A DNA stretch of 64,000 bases from Dugong dugon (taxonomy: Eukaryota; Chordata; Mammalia; Sirenia; Dugongidae): the NCBI GenBank assembly GCA_030035585.1, contig CM057469.1:66233501-66297500 (forward strand), in the 5' to 3' direction. Below the pieces are notes generated by a model. The model was given only the letters and a program-made list of their open reading frames with translations. It did no database searches and was not told the DNA's origin. Made by a program: the position numbers and the translations under genes. How positions within the stretch are numbered: position 1 is the first letter of the stretch; the number at the start of each line of letters is the position of its first letter. This document shows positions 34,462-44,580 of the stretch, piece after piece.

Positions 34462-34547
34462 TTTCTTCTGAGGTACCTCTGAATGGACTCAAACCTCCAA
34501 CCTTTCAGTTGGCAGCTGAGCATGTTAACTATTTGTGCCCCCCAGGT
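34462..34547 (-). mobile_element. AfroSINE class B head fused to RTE
   Basis: Read on the minus strand, CCTGGGGGGCACAAATAG, GCTGCCAACTGAAAGG and TGAGTCCATTCAGAGG are the first half of a class B SINE. It joins the RTE body directly at 34461/34462 in the same orientation. No second half of the SINE is visible on either side. Confidence 0.85.
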
Positions 34548-34873
34548 TGCCAAAAGAATGAACAAATCTGTCTTGGAAGAAGTACAGCCAGAATGTTCCT
34601 TAGAAGCAAGGATGGCAACACTGTGTCTCAAGTACTTTGGATATAGTATCAGGAGGGAGCAGTCCCTGGAGAAGGACATCATGTTTGGTAAAGTAGACGG
34701 TTAGCAAAAAGGAGGAAGACCTTCAATGAGATGGATTGACACAGTAACCACAACAATGGGCTCAAGCATAACAATTCTGAGGATGGCGCAGGACCAGGAA
34801 GTGTTTTGTTTTTTGTTGTACATAGGGTCGCTATGAGTTGGAACTGACTGGTTGCCACCTAACAATAACAACA
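34548..34873 (+). mobile_element. RTE LINE 3' fragment, plus strand
   Basis: Starts at TGCCAAAAGAATGAACAAAT and runs to CATAGGGTCGCTATGAGTTG with a CAATAACAACA end. It abuts the SINE head without spacer. Confidence 0.93.
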
Positions 34874-34910
34874 GGTTTATTGCTTCATTTCACACCTGGT
34901 TTATTGCACG

Positions 34911-35470
34911 ATCCCTATCTTAGGCTAGGTTCTCCGGAGAAGCTAAACGTATATATAGAGAGAGAGAAAGATTTATATCAAGGAAATGGCTCACACGGCC
35001 CTAGAGGCTGTACGTCCCAAGTCTGTGAGGCAGGAAAAAGGATTCTCCCGACCCACGTAGCCACAGGGCAGGAGAACCCAAGATTGGCAGGTGAGAGAGC
35101 AGTGCCGCCGCAGCCATGAAGATCGACGAATCTCAAGACTAGCAGGCAAGACCACTGGCAAGCCACCAGCCCAAGTCCCAAGAACTGGAGGCAAGACAAA
35201 TGGGAGCAAGTTGCAGGAACCTGAACAAGCAAAAGTCCTGGCAAGGTGAGCAGGAAAGAAGTAGGTGGAGGAGGGCAGAGAGACGAAGACTGAGGGAGCG
35301 GTAAGCTACCACAAGCCCTGCCCCCACCGGTACCACTCAGCAGATTCCATCATGGGGGTAATCACGTATCGGATTTCAACAGGGAAGTGATCACAACATT
35401 ATACAACTGCCATAACACGGAGAATCATGGCCCAGCCAAGCTGACATACAATCTTAACCATCACAATCCC
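34911..35470 (-). mobile_element. ERVL-type (MLT2-like) solo LTR with 5-bp duplication
   Basis: LTR at 34916-35465, reading on the minus strand from TGTGATGG to the reversed TCTTAGGCTAGGTTCTCC end. A perfect ATCCC duplication lies at 34911-34915 and 35466-35470. There is no internal retroviral sequence, so it is a solo LTR left by recombination. Related LTRs lie at 45409 and 55404. Confidence 0.85.
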
Positions 35471-35850
35471 TTTTACTGATCTCCTTTCATCCCCACATTG
35501 GGCCCCACCAATTCATTCTCCATCTAGCACTCTGAACTATCCTATACCAAATGCTAATCTGATCACGTCACCCATTCCACATCCTTCTTAAAATTATTCA
35601 GTGATTCCTCTTTGTTCTCATGAGTAAGATCAAAATCCTTACCCAGCCCAATAAAGGCTCTGCATAGCTGACCTTGCCACCCTCACCATTTCATCTCATC
35701 CCACAGGCTTTCTGCCCTCCAGCACACTGGATACCTTTCAGTTCCCCAGACGTGCTGTGTTCCCACCCATTCCAAGGCCCTTCCTTGTGCTGTTCCCTCA
35801 GCCCAAGTGCTCTGCCTCAGCCACCACTCCTTCGCTGGGCTAGTCGCCAA
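35471..35850 (+). mobile_element. L2 LINE, upstream part
   Basis: ATGCTAATCTGATCACGTC, AGTAAGATCAAAATCCTTAC, GGCTCTGCATAGCTGACC and CCTTCCTTGTGCTGTTCCC follow L2 order. Confidence 0.82.
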
Positions 35851-35965
35851 TCACAGAGGAGTTGTGAGGAATAAACGAGTCAATATTTCTAAAGCCCTTA
35901 GAGCACCACCTGCACCATGTGAGAGCAGCTAAGCATTTATCATTGGTATTATTATTATTATTCCC
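35851..35965 (+). mobile_element. MIR 3' part within L2
   Basis: GGAGTTGTGAGGAATAAACG, TAAAGCCCTTAGAGCACC and AGCATTTATCATTGG with an ATT run fit the MIR 3' half and interrupt the L2 order. Confidence 0.6.
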
Positions 35966-35970
35966 CACCC

Positions 35971-36245
35971 TTTGGATCTCAATTCCATAAAGTCCCACAG
36001 CAGAGCTTCAAACTTCTCAGTCTAGGTCAGGTTTCCTTGTTAATTCACTCATAGAAATGTGTTTGAAGGATTTTATCTCAATTTATAGTTATTCATTTAT
36101 TTATGTGGTTATTTAAGCCCATTTTCCTCATTATAGTTTACAGTCTAAGAGCTCACGGTCTATGTTTTTTGTCATTCTTTTATCCACAGGCCTAACATGG
36201 TGCTTGGCGCTAGTGAGGGTTTAATGTAATTATTGAATAACTGTA
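35971..36245 (+). mobile_element. L2 LINE, 3' terminus
   Basis: CAGTCTAAGAGCTCACGG, TATCCACAGGCCTAACATGG and GTGCTTGGCGCTAGTGAGG resume the L2 end after the MIR. Confidence 0.6.
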
Positions 36246-36744
36246 CTGTACTATATTGTATAAAATGGCTAGACTAATTTAAAATAGTCTTAAAATATAA
36301 ACTCTGTGCCATATATGAAATTCACTTGGAGACGTCCTGAGAGAGGGCTGTCAAAGAGACAGTGAATTTAGTCAGCTCTTGTCACCTTAATGTTGCAGAA
36401 GAAACCACCTCAAATTCAGTGCCCTAAAACAAAATGTCAGCTGAGTTTGAGGGGTATAGGCTTGGGCTTGGCTAAGTGACTGTATTACAGGGGCTAGATT
36501 TGGCTGGAGATTGGGGTACAGGCCTGCTTCAGATGTCTCTCATTCTTCCCAGACAAATGGCTACTAGGGGCATAGACTACCAAGGTAGATTCCTGAAGCA
36601 CAAGATTCAAATTCCAAAGTGAGAGCACATTTAAGGCTCTAGCTCATGGCACATTCACCACCAGTCCTTTGACCAAAGCCAGTCAACTAGGCAGAGGATA
36701 CTCCACCCACAGTGGGAGAGGAAGGGAGTGAATATTTACTGAAC
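36246..36744. other. Unassigned, possibly an old repeat
   Basis: AACCACCTCAAATTCAGTGC and CCTAAAACAAAATGTCAGC have the look of an old dispersed mammalian repeat I cannot name. No coding sequence is seen. Confidence 0.4.
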
Positions 36745-37495
36745 AATAATTTAAACTACAATCAATGCCCATGGAAGCAGCAGTCAAGAAATCAAATGGC
36801 ATATTGCATCCAGTAAATCTGCTGTAAAAGACCTCTTTAAAGTTTTAAAAAGCAAAGATGTCACTTTGATGACTAAGGTGCACCTGACCCAAGCCATGGT
36901 CTTTTCAATTGCCTCATATCCATGTGAAAGCTGGACAATGAAAAAGGAGACAGAAGAAGAATTGAAGCATTAGAATTGTGGTGTTGGCCACTTAACCAGG
37001 ATGGAGAAGAGGAGAGTGTTGACACATTGTGAGATTCACAACCAATGTCACAAAACAATATGTGTATTACCTGTTTAATGAGAAACTAATTCGCTCTGTA
37101 AACTTTCACCTAAAGCATGCACAAAAAAAGAAGATTTGTGGCATTGGCGAAGAATACTGAATATGTCAAAAGAATGAATAAATCAGTCTTAGAAGAAATA
37201 CAACCAGAGTATTCCTTAGAAGCAGGGATGGTGAGAGTTCAGCTCCCTGACTTTGAACACATCATCAGGAAAGACCAATGGCTAGAACAGGACATCATGT
37301 TTGGCAAAATAGAGGGTCAGCAAAATGAGGAAACCCTCAGTGAGATGGACTGACACAATAGCCTCAACAATGGACTCAAACGTACCAATGATCGTGAAGA
37401 TGGCGCAGGACCAGACAGACTTTCATTCTGTTATACATAAGCTCTCCATGAGTCGGAGCTAACTCAACTATCAACAACAACAATAACTTAAACTA
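36745..37495 (+). mobile_element. RTE LINE 3' fragment with target duplication
   Basis: Body 36759-37481, 5' truncated, ending in ATCAACAACAACAATAAC. Duplications AATAATTTAAACTA (36745-36758) and AATAACTTAAACTA (37482-37495) differ at one base. A short L1 3' end (36989-37132) is nested in it. Confidence 0.93.
36973..37148 (+). mobile_element. L1 3' end nested in RTE, with target duplication
   Basis: 36989-37132 is the terminal part of the afrotherian L1 3' UTR (CAACCAATGTCACAAAAC, AACTTTCACCTAAAGC) with a short A tail. Duplications GAATTGTGGTGTTGGC (36973-36988) and GATTTGTGGCATTGGC (37133-37148) agree at 13 of 16 positions. Confidence 0.9.
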
Positions 37496-38032
37496 TCACA
37501 GACACTCCTGTTCCAGAGCAGCTGAATCAGAGGTACAATGAGATGTCAGTGCCAACGAGAGTTTGGAGCACCATGCTGCAATTATAAAGCCATCACGAAC
37601 AGAGAAAACAAACAACAGTATCAAATATAAGCCTCAAATCCAAAGTCACAAACAAGAGCCACCACTGAAAATTGATTTACAATTGAGATCTACTCACTTT
37701 GGCAACTCTGTAGCACACTCCAGGGTAATCAACAGCTGGGATTTACTTAGCCATGATTAACGAATGCCAAGGAAGCTTTACACCACAATTGGGACTATGG
37801 GAAAAATAACCATGCAAGAAGGAAAAAAGCAATGCAAAAAGGAAGAGATAAAGAGAGAAGAAATTAAGTGCAGTTAAGGCAATAAAATTATAGGTAATTC
37901 CTGTTCATCATCATGTCTTGAAATTGTCTTTATTTTATAGTCTCTCGGTTCAAATAAAAAAAGGTGACTTTTTAAAAAAGTTTCACATAACTGCACAGAA
38001 AATATCCAATCTAATCTCCTGCCTGTAGCCAT
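37496..38032. other. Unique sequence
   Basis: Nothing recognised. Confidence 0.45.
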
Positions 38033-38230
38033 AAAGCCGTTACCGTAGAGTTGATTCCAACTCACAGTGACCCTATAGGACAGAGTAGAACTGCCCCATA
38101 GGGTTTCTAAGGCTGTAATCTTCACGGGAGCAGACTGCCACATCTTTCTCCCGTGGAGCTGCTGGTGGGTTCAAACCTCCGACCTTTCGGTTAGCAGCCC
38201 AGTGCTTAACCACTGCACAACAGGGCTCCT
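38033..38230 (-). mobile_element. AfroSINE class A, long form
   Basis: Reversed tail GAGTTGATTCCAACTCAC, module GCAGACTGCCACATCTTTC, B-box-like GGTTCAAACCTCCGACC on the reverse, head CAACAGGGCTCC. Confidence 0.94.
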
Positions 38231-38239
38231 TACGTGCAG

Positions 38240-38655
38240 TCAGACCGATTATTTTAAAATGTAAATTTCATCATATCTCCACCCTACTAAAAACTCTTCA
38301 AAGGTTTCCTATTGCTCTCAAGTTAAAATCAACCTCCTTGCAAAGGTTTTCTAGAAAATTCTCAGCTGGCTCAGCCTAACTTTTCAGCCGTATCTCTCAG
38401 TCACTCTCTCTTTCACCTTCCTAGCTCCAGCCACTATAGACTTCTTTTGTTTTCAATAAAATGTCAAATTCTCATCTCTGGGCCTTTGCACGTGCTGTTG
38501 CCTCTTCCTGAGAAACTCTTCTCTTTCCCTTCTTTTTCTAGCCAATTTCTAGACAAAGAAGGCTTTCTTACTCAAAGAAGGCTTCTGTGACCTCCTCCTT
38601 CTTTGCGCTCCCCTAGACCCTATGCTTCCTCTATCGTAACATCAGCACACATCTT
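38240..38655 (+). mobile_element. L2 LINE, upstream part (split by SINE)
   Basis: CCACCCTACTAAAAACTCTT, GGCCTTTGCACGTGCTGTTG, CCTCTTCCTGAGAAACTC and GGCTTCTGTGACCTCCTCC are L2 motifs. It resumes at 38954. Confidence 0.83.
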
Positions 38656-38953
38656 AAAAAGACCTGGATTTGGTTCCTGGACAATGTACCTCGTGCACTG
38701 TCACCACCTGTCTGTTAGTGGAGACTTGTATGTTGCTATGGTGCTGACAGATTTCAGCAGAGCTGTTAGACTAAGATAGACTAGGAAGAAAGAAAGGTAA
38801 TCTACTTGCGAAAATGAGCTAATGGAAACCCTATGGATCACAACAGTCCAATCTGCAACTGATCACGGGGTGTCACAGGATCAGGCAGCATTTTGTTCCA
38901 GGTGCATGGGTCGCCAACTAGGAACTGACTCTATAGCAGCTAACAACCACAAT
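38656..38953 (+). mobile_element. Long RTE-tailed SINE inserted in L2
   Basis: Head side TGGTTCCTGGACAATGTACC, middle GACTAAGATAGACTAGGAAG, GGAAACCCTATGGATCACAA and RTE-like tail GGGTCGCCAACTAGG with CAACCAC end. Same third family as 18571 and 58805. Confidence 0.82.
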
Positions 38954-39056
38954 AGTTGTTTGATGCCTGTCTTCCTCAAGTTCTCATTGGCTCCATGAAG
39001 GCAGGGACCATGTGTCTGACCCATCCCCCACTACAGCCTCAGCCCCTGCTTCCTAA
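38954..39056 (+). mobile_element. L2 LINE 3' terminus
   Basis: CCATGAAGGCAGGGACCATG with the CCTGTCTTCCTCAAG lead-in is the L2 end that follows 38655. Confidence 0.65.
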
Positions 39057-39059
39057 CAA

Positions 39060-39157
39060 ACCAAAAAACCAAACCCATTGTTGAGTGAATTCCAATGATC
39101 CCAAGTGTTACAGAGTAGAATTGTTCCCTGGAGTTTTCTTGGCTGTAATCTTTATGG
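39060..39157 (-). mobile_element. AfroSINE class A, interrupted
   Basis: Reversed tail and body up to GGCTGTAATCTTTATGG. A plus-strand SINE is inserted at this point and the head half is missing. Confidence 0.85.
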
Positions 39158-39378
39158 AAGGAACCCTGGTGGTGTAACAGTTAAGCGCTTGGCTGCTAAC
39201 TGAAAGGGTGGCAGTTTCCAACCCACCCAGCCGCTCTGTGGGAGAAATACCCCGTGATCTGCTCCCATAAAGGTTACAGCCTAGAAAACCCTATGGAGCA
39301 GTTCTACTCTGTCACATGGGGTGGCTATGAGTTGAAAATCAATTCGACAGCACACGAGAACAAAAACAATCTTTACAG
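39147..39378 (+). mobile_element. AfroSINE class A, long form, inserted in SINE
   Basis: Body 39158-39367 with head GGAACCCTGGTGGTGTAAC and tail GGGTGGCTATGAGTTG. Duplications AATCTTTATGG (39147-39157) and AATCTTTACAG (39368-39378) match at 9 of 11. Confidence 0.9.
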
Positions 39379-39379
39379 A

Positions 39380-39607
39380 GATGTTGTTGTTGTTGTTATT
39401 GTTGTTAGTTGCCATCAAATTGATTCCAACTCCTGGCGAACCCATGTGAGCAGAGTTGAACTGCTCCATAGGGTTTTCAAGGCTGTGACCTTTTGGAAGC
39501 AGCATTTACCAGGCTGTCTTCCAAGGTGCCTCTGGGTGGTGGGTTCAAACCATCAACCTTTCAGCTAGTAGTCAAGTGCTTAACTGTTTGCACCACCCAG
39601 GGACTCC
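39380..39607 (-). mobile_element. AfroSINE class B (B1 form)
   Basis: Reversed (GTT)n tail, TTGCCATCAAATTGATTCC, GGCTGTGACCTTTTGGAAGC module and CACCACCCAGGGACTCC head. Confidence 0.94.
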
Positions 39608-39608
39608 C

Positions 39609-39785
39609 TGCTACCTAACAACCCATTGCCACTGAGTCAATTCCAACTCATAGCGACCCTATAGGACAGAGTGGAACCACCCCATATGGTTTCCAAGAAG
39701 CGTCTGGTGGATTTGAACTGCTGACCTTTTGGTTAGTAGCTGTAGCACCTAACCACTACGCCACCAGGGTTTCCTTGCTACCTAA
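39609..39785 (-). mobile_element. AfroSINE class A, short form, with target duplication
   Basis: Body 39619-39775, reversed. Perfect 10-bp duplication TGCTACCTAA at 39609-39618 and 39776-39785. Confidence 0.95.
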
Positions 39786-39913
39786 TAGTCACCCCCAAAA
39801 TATTCATTAAATGAATAAATACATGAAAGTCATGGTTGGATGGCATCTAAGCTTACCAAATAACTAAGGGATTACTTTTTCCTGGTTTTCTCTATAAAAA
39901 TAGGATTTAGACT

Positions 39914-40022
39914 CTTTTTTTTATTTTGCTGTTGTTGAGAATATACACAGCAAAACATACACCAGTTCAACCATTTCTACATGTACTATTCAGTGACATT
40001 GATTATATTCTTCAAGTTGTGC
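39914..40022 (-). mobile_element. L1 3' UTR fragment, minus strand
   Basis: TTTTGCTGTTGTTGAGAAT, ACACAGCAAAACATACACC, AGTTCAACCATTTCTAC and CAGTGACATTGATTATATTC are the reversed L1 3' UTR. Confidence 0.72.
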
Positions 40023-40214
40023 AACAAATCGATTTTAAAATTGGGAGTATTTTTAGAAGTTGTGGTTTCCTCTATTTTTGCTGGAATCCTCTGTCTGCTA
40101 CTTCTCAACAGCAGCTGACTCTACTGTCAGAGAATTTTCACTGCAAAAGAAATACTATTGAATCTTTTTCTGAAAATAATACCAACTCAGTATAGTCTTC
40201 ATTAAAAAGTACTT
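40023..40214. other. Unique sequence
   Basis: Nothing recognised. Confidence 0.4.
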
Positions 40215-40370
40215 TACCTCCAACTTATACTCATTCTTCAAAATTCAGCTTGGACATCACCACTTCCAGGAAGCCCTCTCAGATGCTACTGAGCCATTAT
40301 GCTCCTGGATATTACTGTGCACACCCTTACTTTAGCACTGACCATCTCAGTAAACATTTGTTGATCTCGG
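40215..40370 (+). mobile_element. L2 LINE fragment
   Basis: AATTCAGCTTGGACATCACC, TTCCAGGAAGCCCTCTC and GTAAACATTTGTTGATC are L2 3' motifs. Confidence 0.7.
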
Positions 40371-40527
40371 GAGAGTTAGGCATAAGTAGCAGGTAGTACA
40401 TGTGTGACTTTTGCCACAATCCCTTTGCCAGTCCTTCTACTGATTTATGGCTGGTTCTTCTTGAAAAGCAATAAGGCGCCCTCAAATCAACACAAACATT
40501 AAATAATGTTCCCACCTTGTAATCTGA

Positions 40528-40720
40528 CTGGGGTGCCATAAAATCAAAAACCAAACCCATTGCCATAGAGTCGATTCCAACTCATATGACCCTATAGGAC
40601 AGAGTAGAACTGCCCCATAGGGTTTCCAAGGAATGACTGGTGGATTAAAATTGCCAACCTTTTGGTTAACAGCCATAGCTCTTAACCACTGTGCCACCAG
40701 TGCTCCTGGGGTGTCATAGA
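40528..40720 (-). mobile_element. AfroSINE class A, short form, with target duplication
   Basis: Body 40543-40705, reversed. CTGGGGTGCCATAAA (40528-40542) and CTGGGGTGTCATAGA (40706-40720) match at 13 of 15. Confidence 0.94.
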
Positions 40721-40756
40721 GAGACATACACTGTTACAGGCTTTTAAAATGAGAGT

Positions 40757-40986
40757 ATTTCTAAGGTTGGAATCCCTGGGTGCACACATGGTTAAGCGCT
40801 CAACTACTAGCTGAAAGGCTAGTGGTTCAAACCACCCAGAGGCATCTCAGAAGACAGGCCTGGCAATCTGCTTCCAAAAGGTCACAGCCTTGAAAACCCT
40901 ATGGAATACAGTTCTACTCTGTGCACGTGGGGTTGACATGAGTTGGAATAGACTCCATGGCACATAACAACAGTAATTTTTAAGGT
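40757..40986 (+). mobile_element. AfroSINE class B (B1 form) with target duplication
   Basis: Body 40768-40975 with GGAATCCCTGGGTGCACAC head and CTGCTTCCAAAAGGTCACAG module. ATTTCTAAGGT (40757-40767) and ATTTTTAAGGT (40976-40986) differ at one base. Confidence 0.93.
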
Positions 40987-40989
40987 AAG

Positions 40990-41240
40990 CATAATAGTTA
41001 ATGTGCCCGGTGCTTTGTACACATTAACTCATTTAAAGTTCCCTCCAACAATGATTGCTTCTCGGTGAGGTAGCACTGTTGTTGTCATTCTCATTATGCA
41101 CAGGGGGGAACTAAGGCAAAGAGAGGCTGAGCAACATGCTCGAGGTCACACAGTTACCAAGTGGCAGAGGTAGGTCTGGAACCACAACAATCTGGCTGCG
41201 GAGTCCATCCTCTGAACCATCACGCTACTGCCTCCCTGCT
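40990..41240 (-). mobile_element. MIR SINE, minus strand
   Basis: GTGCTTTGTACACATTAACT, GAGGTAGCACTGTTG, ACTAAGGCAAAGAGAGGC, TCGAGGTCACACAGTTACC and CTGGAACCACAACAATC are in reversed MIR order. Confidence 0.92.
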
Positions 41241-41574
41241 GCTACTGACCCGGCACATTGCTCCCACATCCGGAACCCATCAGCTCATGAGTTCAGTAAT
41301 TAATTCACTTAATCATCTTGGGGGGAAGGAGGGGAGGAAGAAGACACAGTATCATTCTTATAATCAAATGGAAATAAAATGCTATTTTTAAAAATACAAA
41401 CTCCATTTGAAAGGCAATGTGCAAACAAGCCTTGTATTTCCAACCATTCTGAAGAAAAGCTGAGGATTAAGTAATAAACAGTAAGAGAAAGTATATCTGG
41501 AAATAGTTGGGTCAAATAATACAATTCCATCAGGGAGTACTCCTTTCTGGAGTACATCAGTTTCTTGTCACCAA
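41241..41574. other. Unique sequence
   Basis: Nothing recognised. Confidence 0.4.
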
Positions 41575-41747
41575 CAAGAAATATTTACCAAGTATTTATC
41601 ATGTAATAGACACTGAGGACATAAACACTGTAAAACACTATCTCTGCCCCCCAAGAAGTCTACGGTCAAGTTGAGAAGCCATGGCATGTATTTACCTACA
41701 TGTAAGTATGTAAATATATTTAAGACCTCAAGAAAACATTCACCTAC
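41575..41747 (-). mobile_element. L2 LINE, reversed (split by L1)
   Basis: ACCAAGTATTTATCATGTAA, TAGACACTGAGGACATAAAC and TCTGCCCCCCAAGAAGTCTA are the reversed L2 end. It seems to resume after the L1 at about 44109. Confidence 0.6.
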
Positions 41748-44108
41748 GAAAAATGGGCAAAGTATATGAACAGACGCTTCACCAAAGAAGACATTCAGGC
41801 AACTAACAGATACATGAGGAAATGCTCACAATCTTTAGCCATAAAAGAAATGCAAATGAAAACTAAAATGAGATACCATCTCACCCCAACAAGGCTGGCA
41901 TTAATCCAAAAAACACAAAATAATAAATGTTGGAGAAGTTGTGGAGAGACTGGAACACTTATGCACTGCTGGTGGAAATGTAAAATGGTACAACCACTTT
42001 GAAAATCCATTTGGTGCTTCCTTAAAAAGCTAGAAATAGAAGTACCATACAATCCAGCAATCCCACCCTTTAGAATATATCCTAGAGAAATAAGAGCCGT
42101 CACACAAATAGATATGTGCACGCCCATGTTCATTGTAGCACTGTTCGTAGTAGCAAAAAGATGGAAACAACCTAGGTGTCCATCAACGGATGAATGGATA
42201 AACAAATTATGGTACATACACACAATGGAATATTATGCAACCATAAAGAACAATGGTGAATCCGTGAAACATTTCACAATATGGATGCATCTGGAAGGCA
42301 TTATGCTGAGTGAAATTAGTCGCTTGCAAAAGGACAAATATTGTACGAGACCACTATTACAAGAACTCAAGAAAAGGTTTAAACACAGAAGAAAGCATTC
42401 TTTGATGGTTACAAGGGTAGGGAAGGAGGGAGAGACAGATTCACTAACTAGATAGTAGACAAGAATCATCTTAGGAGAAGGGAAGGAAAACACAATACAG
42501 GGGAAGTCAGCACAACTGGACTAAACCAAAAGCTAAGAAATTTCCTGAACACAACCAAACACTGCAAGGGACAGAGTAGCAGGGGCTGGGGTCTGGGGAC
42601 CATAGTTTCGGGGGACATCAAGGTCAATTGGCATAATAAAGTTTATTAAGAAAATGTTCTGCAACCCACTTTGGTGAGTGGCGTCTGGGGTCTTAAAATC
42701 TAGTGAGTGGCCATCTAAGATGCAGCAACTGGTCCCAACCCACCTAGAGCAAAGGAGAGTGAAGAACACCAAAGACAAAAGGAAAATATTAGCCTAAGAG
42801 ACAGAAAGGGCCACATAAACCAGAGACTCCATCAGCCGGAGACCAGAAGAATTAGATGGTGCCCAACTACCACCAATGACCTCCCTGACAGGGAACACAA
42901 CAGGGAGCCCCTGATGGAGCAGGAGAAAAGTGGGGTGCAGAACTCAAATTCTAATAAAAAGACCAGACTTAATGATCTGACTGAGACTGGAGGAACCTGG
43001 AAGACATGGCCTCCAGACTCTCTGTTAGCCCAGAACTGAAACCATTTCTGAAGCCAACTCTTCAGACAAAGATTAGACTGGACTATAAGACATAAAATGA
43101 TACTAGTGAAGAGAGTGCTTCTTAGCTCAAGTAGGTACATGAGACTAAAATTGGTCAGCTCCTGTCCAGAGGCAAGATGAGAAGGCAAAAAGGACAGGAG
43201 CTGGTTGAATGGACACAGAAAATCCCGGGTGGAAAGGCGAAGTGCGCTGTCACATTATAGGGAGAGCAACTAGGGTCACATAACAATGTGTGTATACATT
43301 TTTGTATGAGAAACTAATTTGAACTGTAAACTTTCACTTAAAGCACAATAAAAATAAATGATATTTATACAAAAAGAGAAAATGTTCTGCATCCCACTTT
43401 GGTGAGTGTCATCTGGGGTCTTTAAAGCTTTCGAGCAGCCATCTAAGATGCATTCATTGGTTCCAACCCACTTAGAGCAAAGGAGAATGAAGAACACCAA
43501 AGACACAAAGAAAATATTAGCCCAAGAGACAAAAGGGCCACATAAACCAGAGACTCCATCAGTCTGAGACCAGAAGAACTAAATGGTTCCCAGCTACCAC
43601 CAATGGCCACTCTGACAGGAAACACAACAGAGAATCCCTGACAGAGCAGGAGAAAAGAGTGGAGCAGACCTCAAGTTCACGTAAGAAGACCAGACTTAAT
43701 GGTCTGAGACTGGAGGAACCCTCAAAGCCGTGGCCCCCAGATGCTCTGTTAACCCAGAATTAAAACCATTCTCAAAGCCCACTCTTCAGACATAGACTGG
43801 ACTATAAAACATAAAATAATACTCATGAAGAGTGTGCTTCTTAGTTCAAGCAGATAAACGAGACCAAATGGGCGGCTCCTGTCTGGAGGCAGGATGAGAA
43901 GGCAGGAAGGGAGAGGAGTTGGTTGGATGGACACAGGAAAACCAGAGTGGAGAGGGGGAGTGTTGTCACATTATAGGGATTGCAACTAGTGTCACATAAC
44001 AACATGTGTGTAAATTTTTGTATGAGAAATTAACTTGAGCTGTAAACTTTCACCTAAAGCACAATAAAAAAAATAATAATTTTTTTAAAAAAGAAAACAT
44101 ACACCTAA
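41730..44108 (+). mobile_element. Composite L1: ORF2 end plus two successive 3' UTRs
   Basis: From 41748, ORF2 C-terminal sequence, then 3' UTR copy 1 to about 43365, then copy 2 from about 43379 (restarting at AAAATGTTCTGC, as at 42651) to 44090. Both UTRs end in a CACAATAAAAA-type signal. AAGAAAACATTCACCTAC (41730-41747) and AAGAAAACATACACCTAA (44091-44108) match at 16 of 18 and flank the whole unit. Either one duplicated-UTR insertion or a second L1 landing in the first tail. Confidence 0.88.
41766..42455 (+). pseudogene. L1 ORF2 C-terminal fragment, inactive
   Basis: Two open pieces (41766-42002 and 42114-42455) carry the L1 ORF2 C-terminal region: [54 protein letters not shown], then WKQPRCPSTDEWINKLWY and IMLSEISRLQKDKYC. 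The linking segment is out of frame. The ORF2 endonuclease and reverse transcriptase were never present, because the copy is 5' truncated. Confidence 0.92.
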
Positions 44109-44260
44109 AGAGTGGTACAAACATCGAGTGCTATAAGAGTTCAGAGGAGGGAGGTTCATTTCAACAATGGTTTTGGGACTGTATAGGACTTGATACGGCT
44201 CATAAAGGAAGAACAGGCTGCAAATGAGCTGTCACATGTGGGAGAAGATTTACAACAGAG
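44109..44260 (-). mobile_element. L2 LINE, reversed, continuation
   Basis: CGAGTGCTATAAGAGTTCAG and GGAGGGAGGTTCATTTC fit the reversed L2 region upstream of that at 41575. Moderately supported. Confidence 0.5.
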
Positions 44261-44580
44261 CAATGGTGCCTGCAAAGCCTAGGAAGCCTAAATGCAATTG
44301 ACATGCTCAACAAAGGGCCAGTTCTCCAGACTGGGGGAACAAGAAGGAATGTAGGTGTGTAAGGTTAAACTGGAAAAGTAAGTGCACAACTGAGAAAGCC
44401 TAGGTTTCTTCATTTAGAATCCATCCTATAGGGGGCTGTAAAATGGGTGTAGCATCAGACCTTGTCTAACATCAAGGGGAGAAGAGAGAATCGGCATTAG
44501 ATCAAAGCTGACCCATATGAGGTGGAGGTCAGACACACCTCCACTCTCCAACCTTTTTACCAATTCTAACACCAGCCATC
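44261..44580. other. Unique sequence
   Basis: Nothing recognised. Confidence 0.4.

Noticed and set aside
31578..34873. Twin-priming inversion of a single RTE
   Set aside because: The minus-strand copy retains its own 3' tail at the left, so it is a separate insertion.
41795..42223. 142-codon minus-strand frame
   Set aside because: It is the antisense of the L1 ORF2 C-terminal region.
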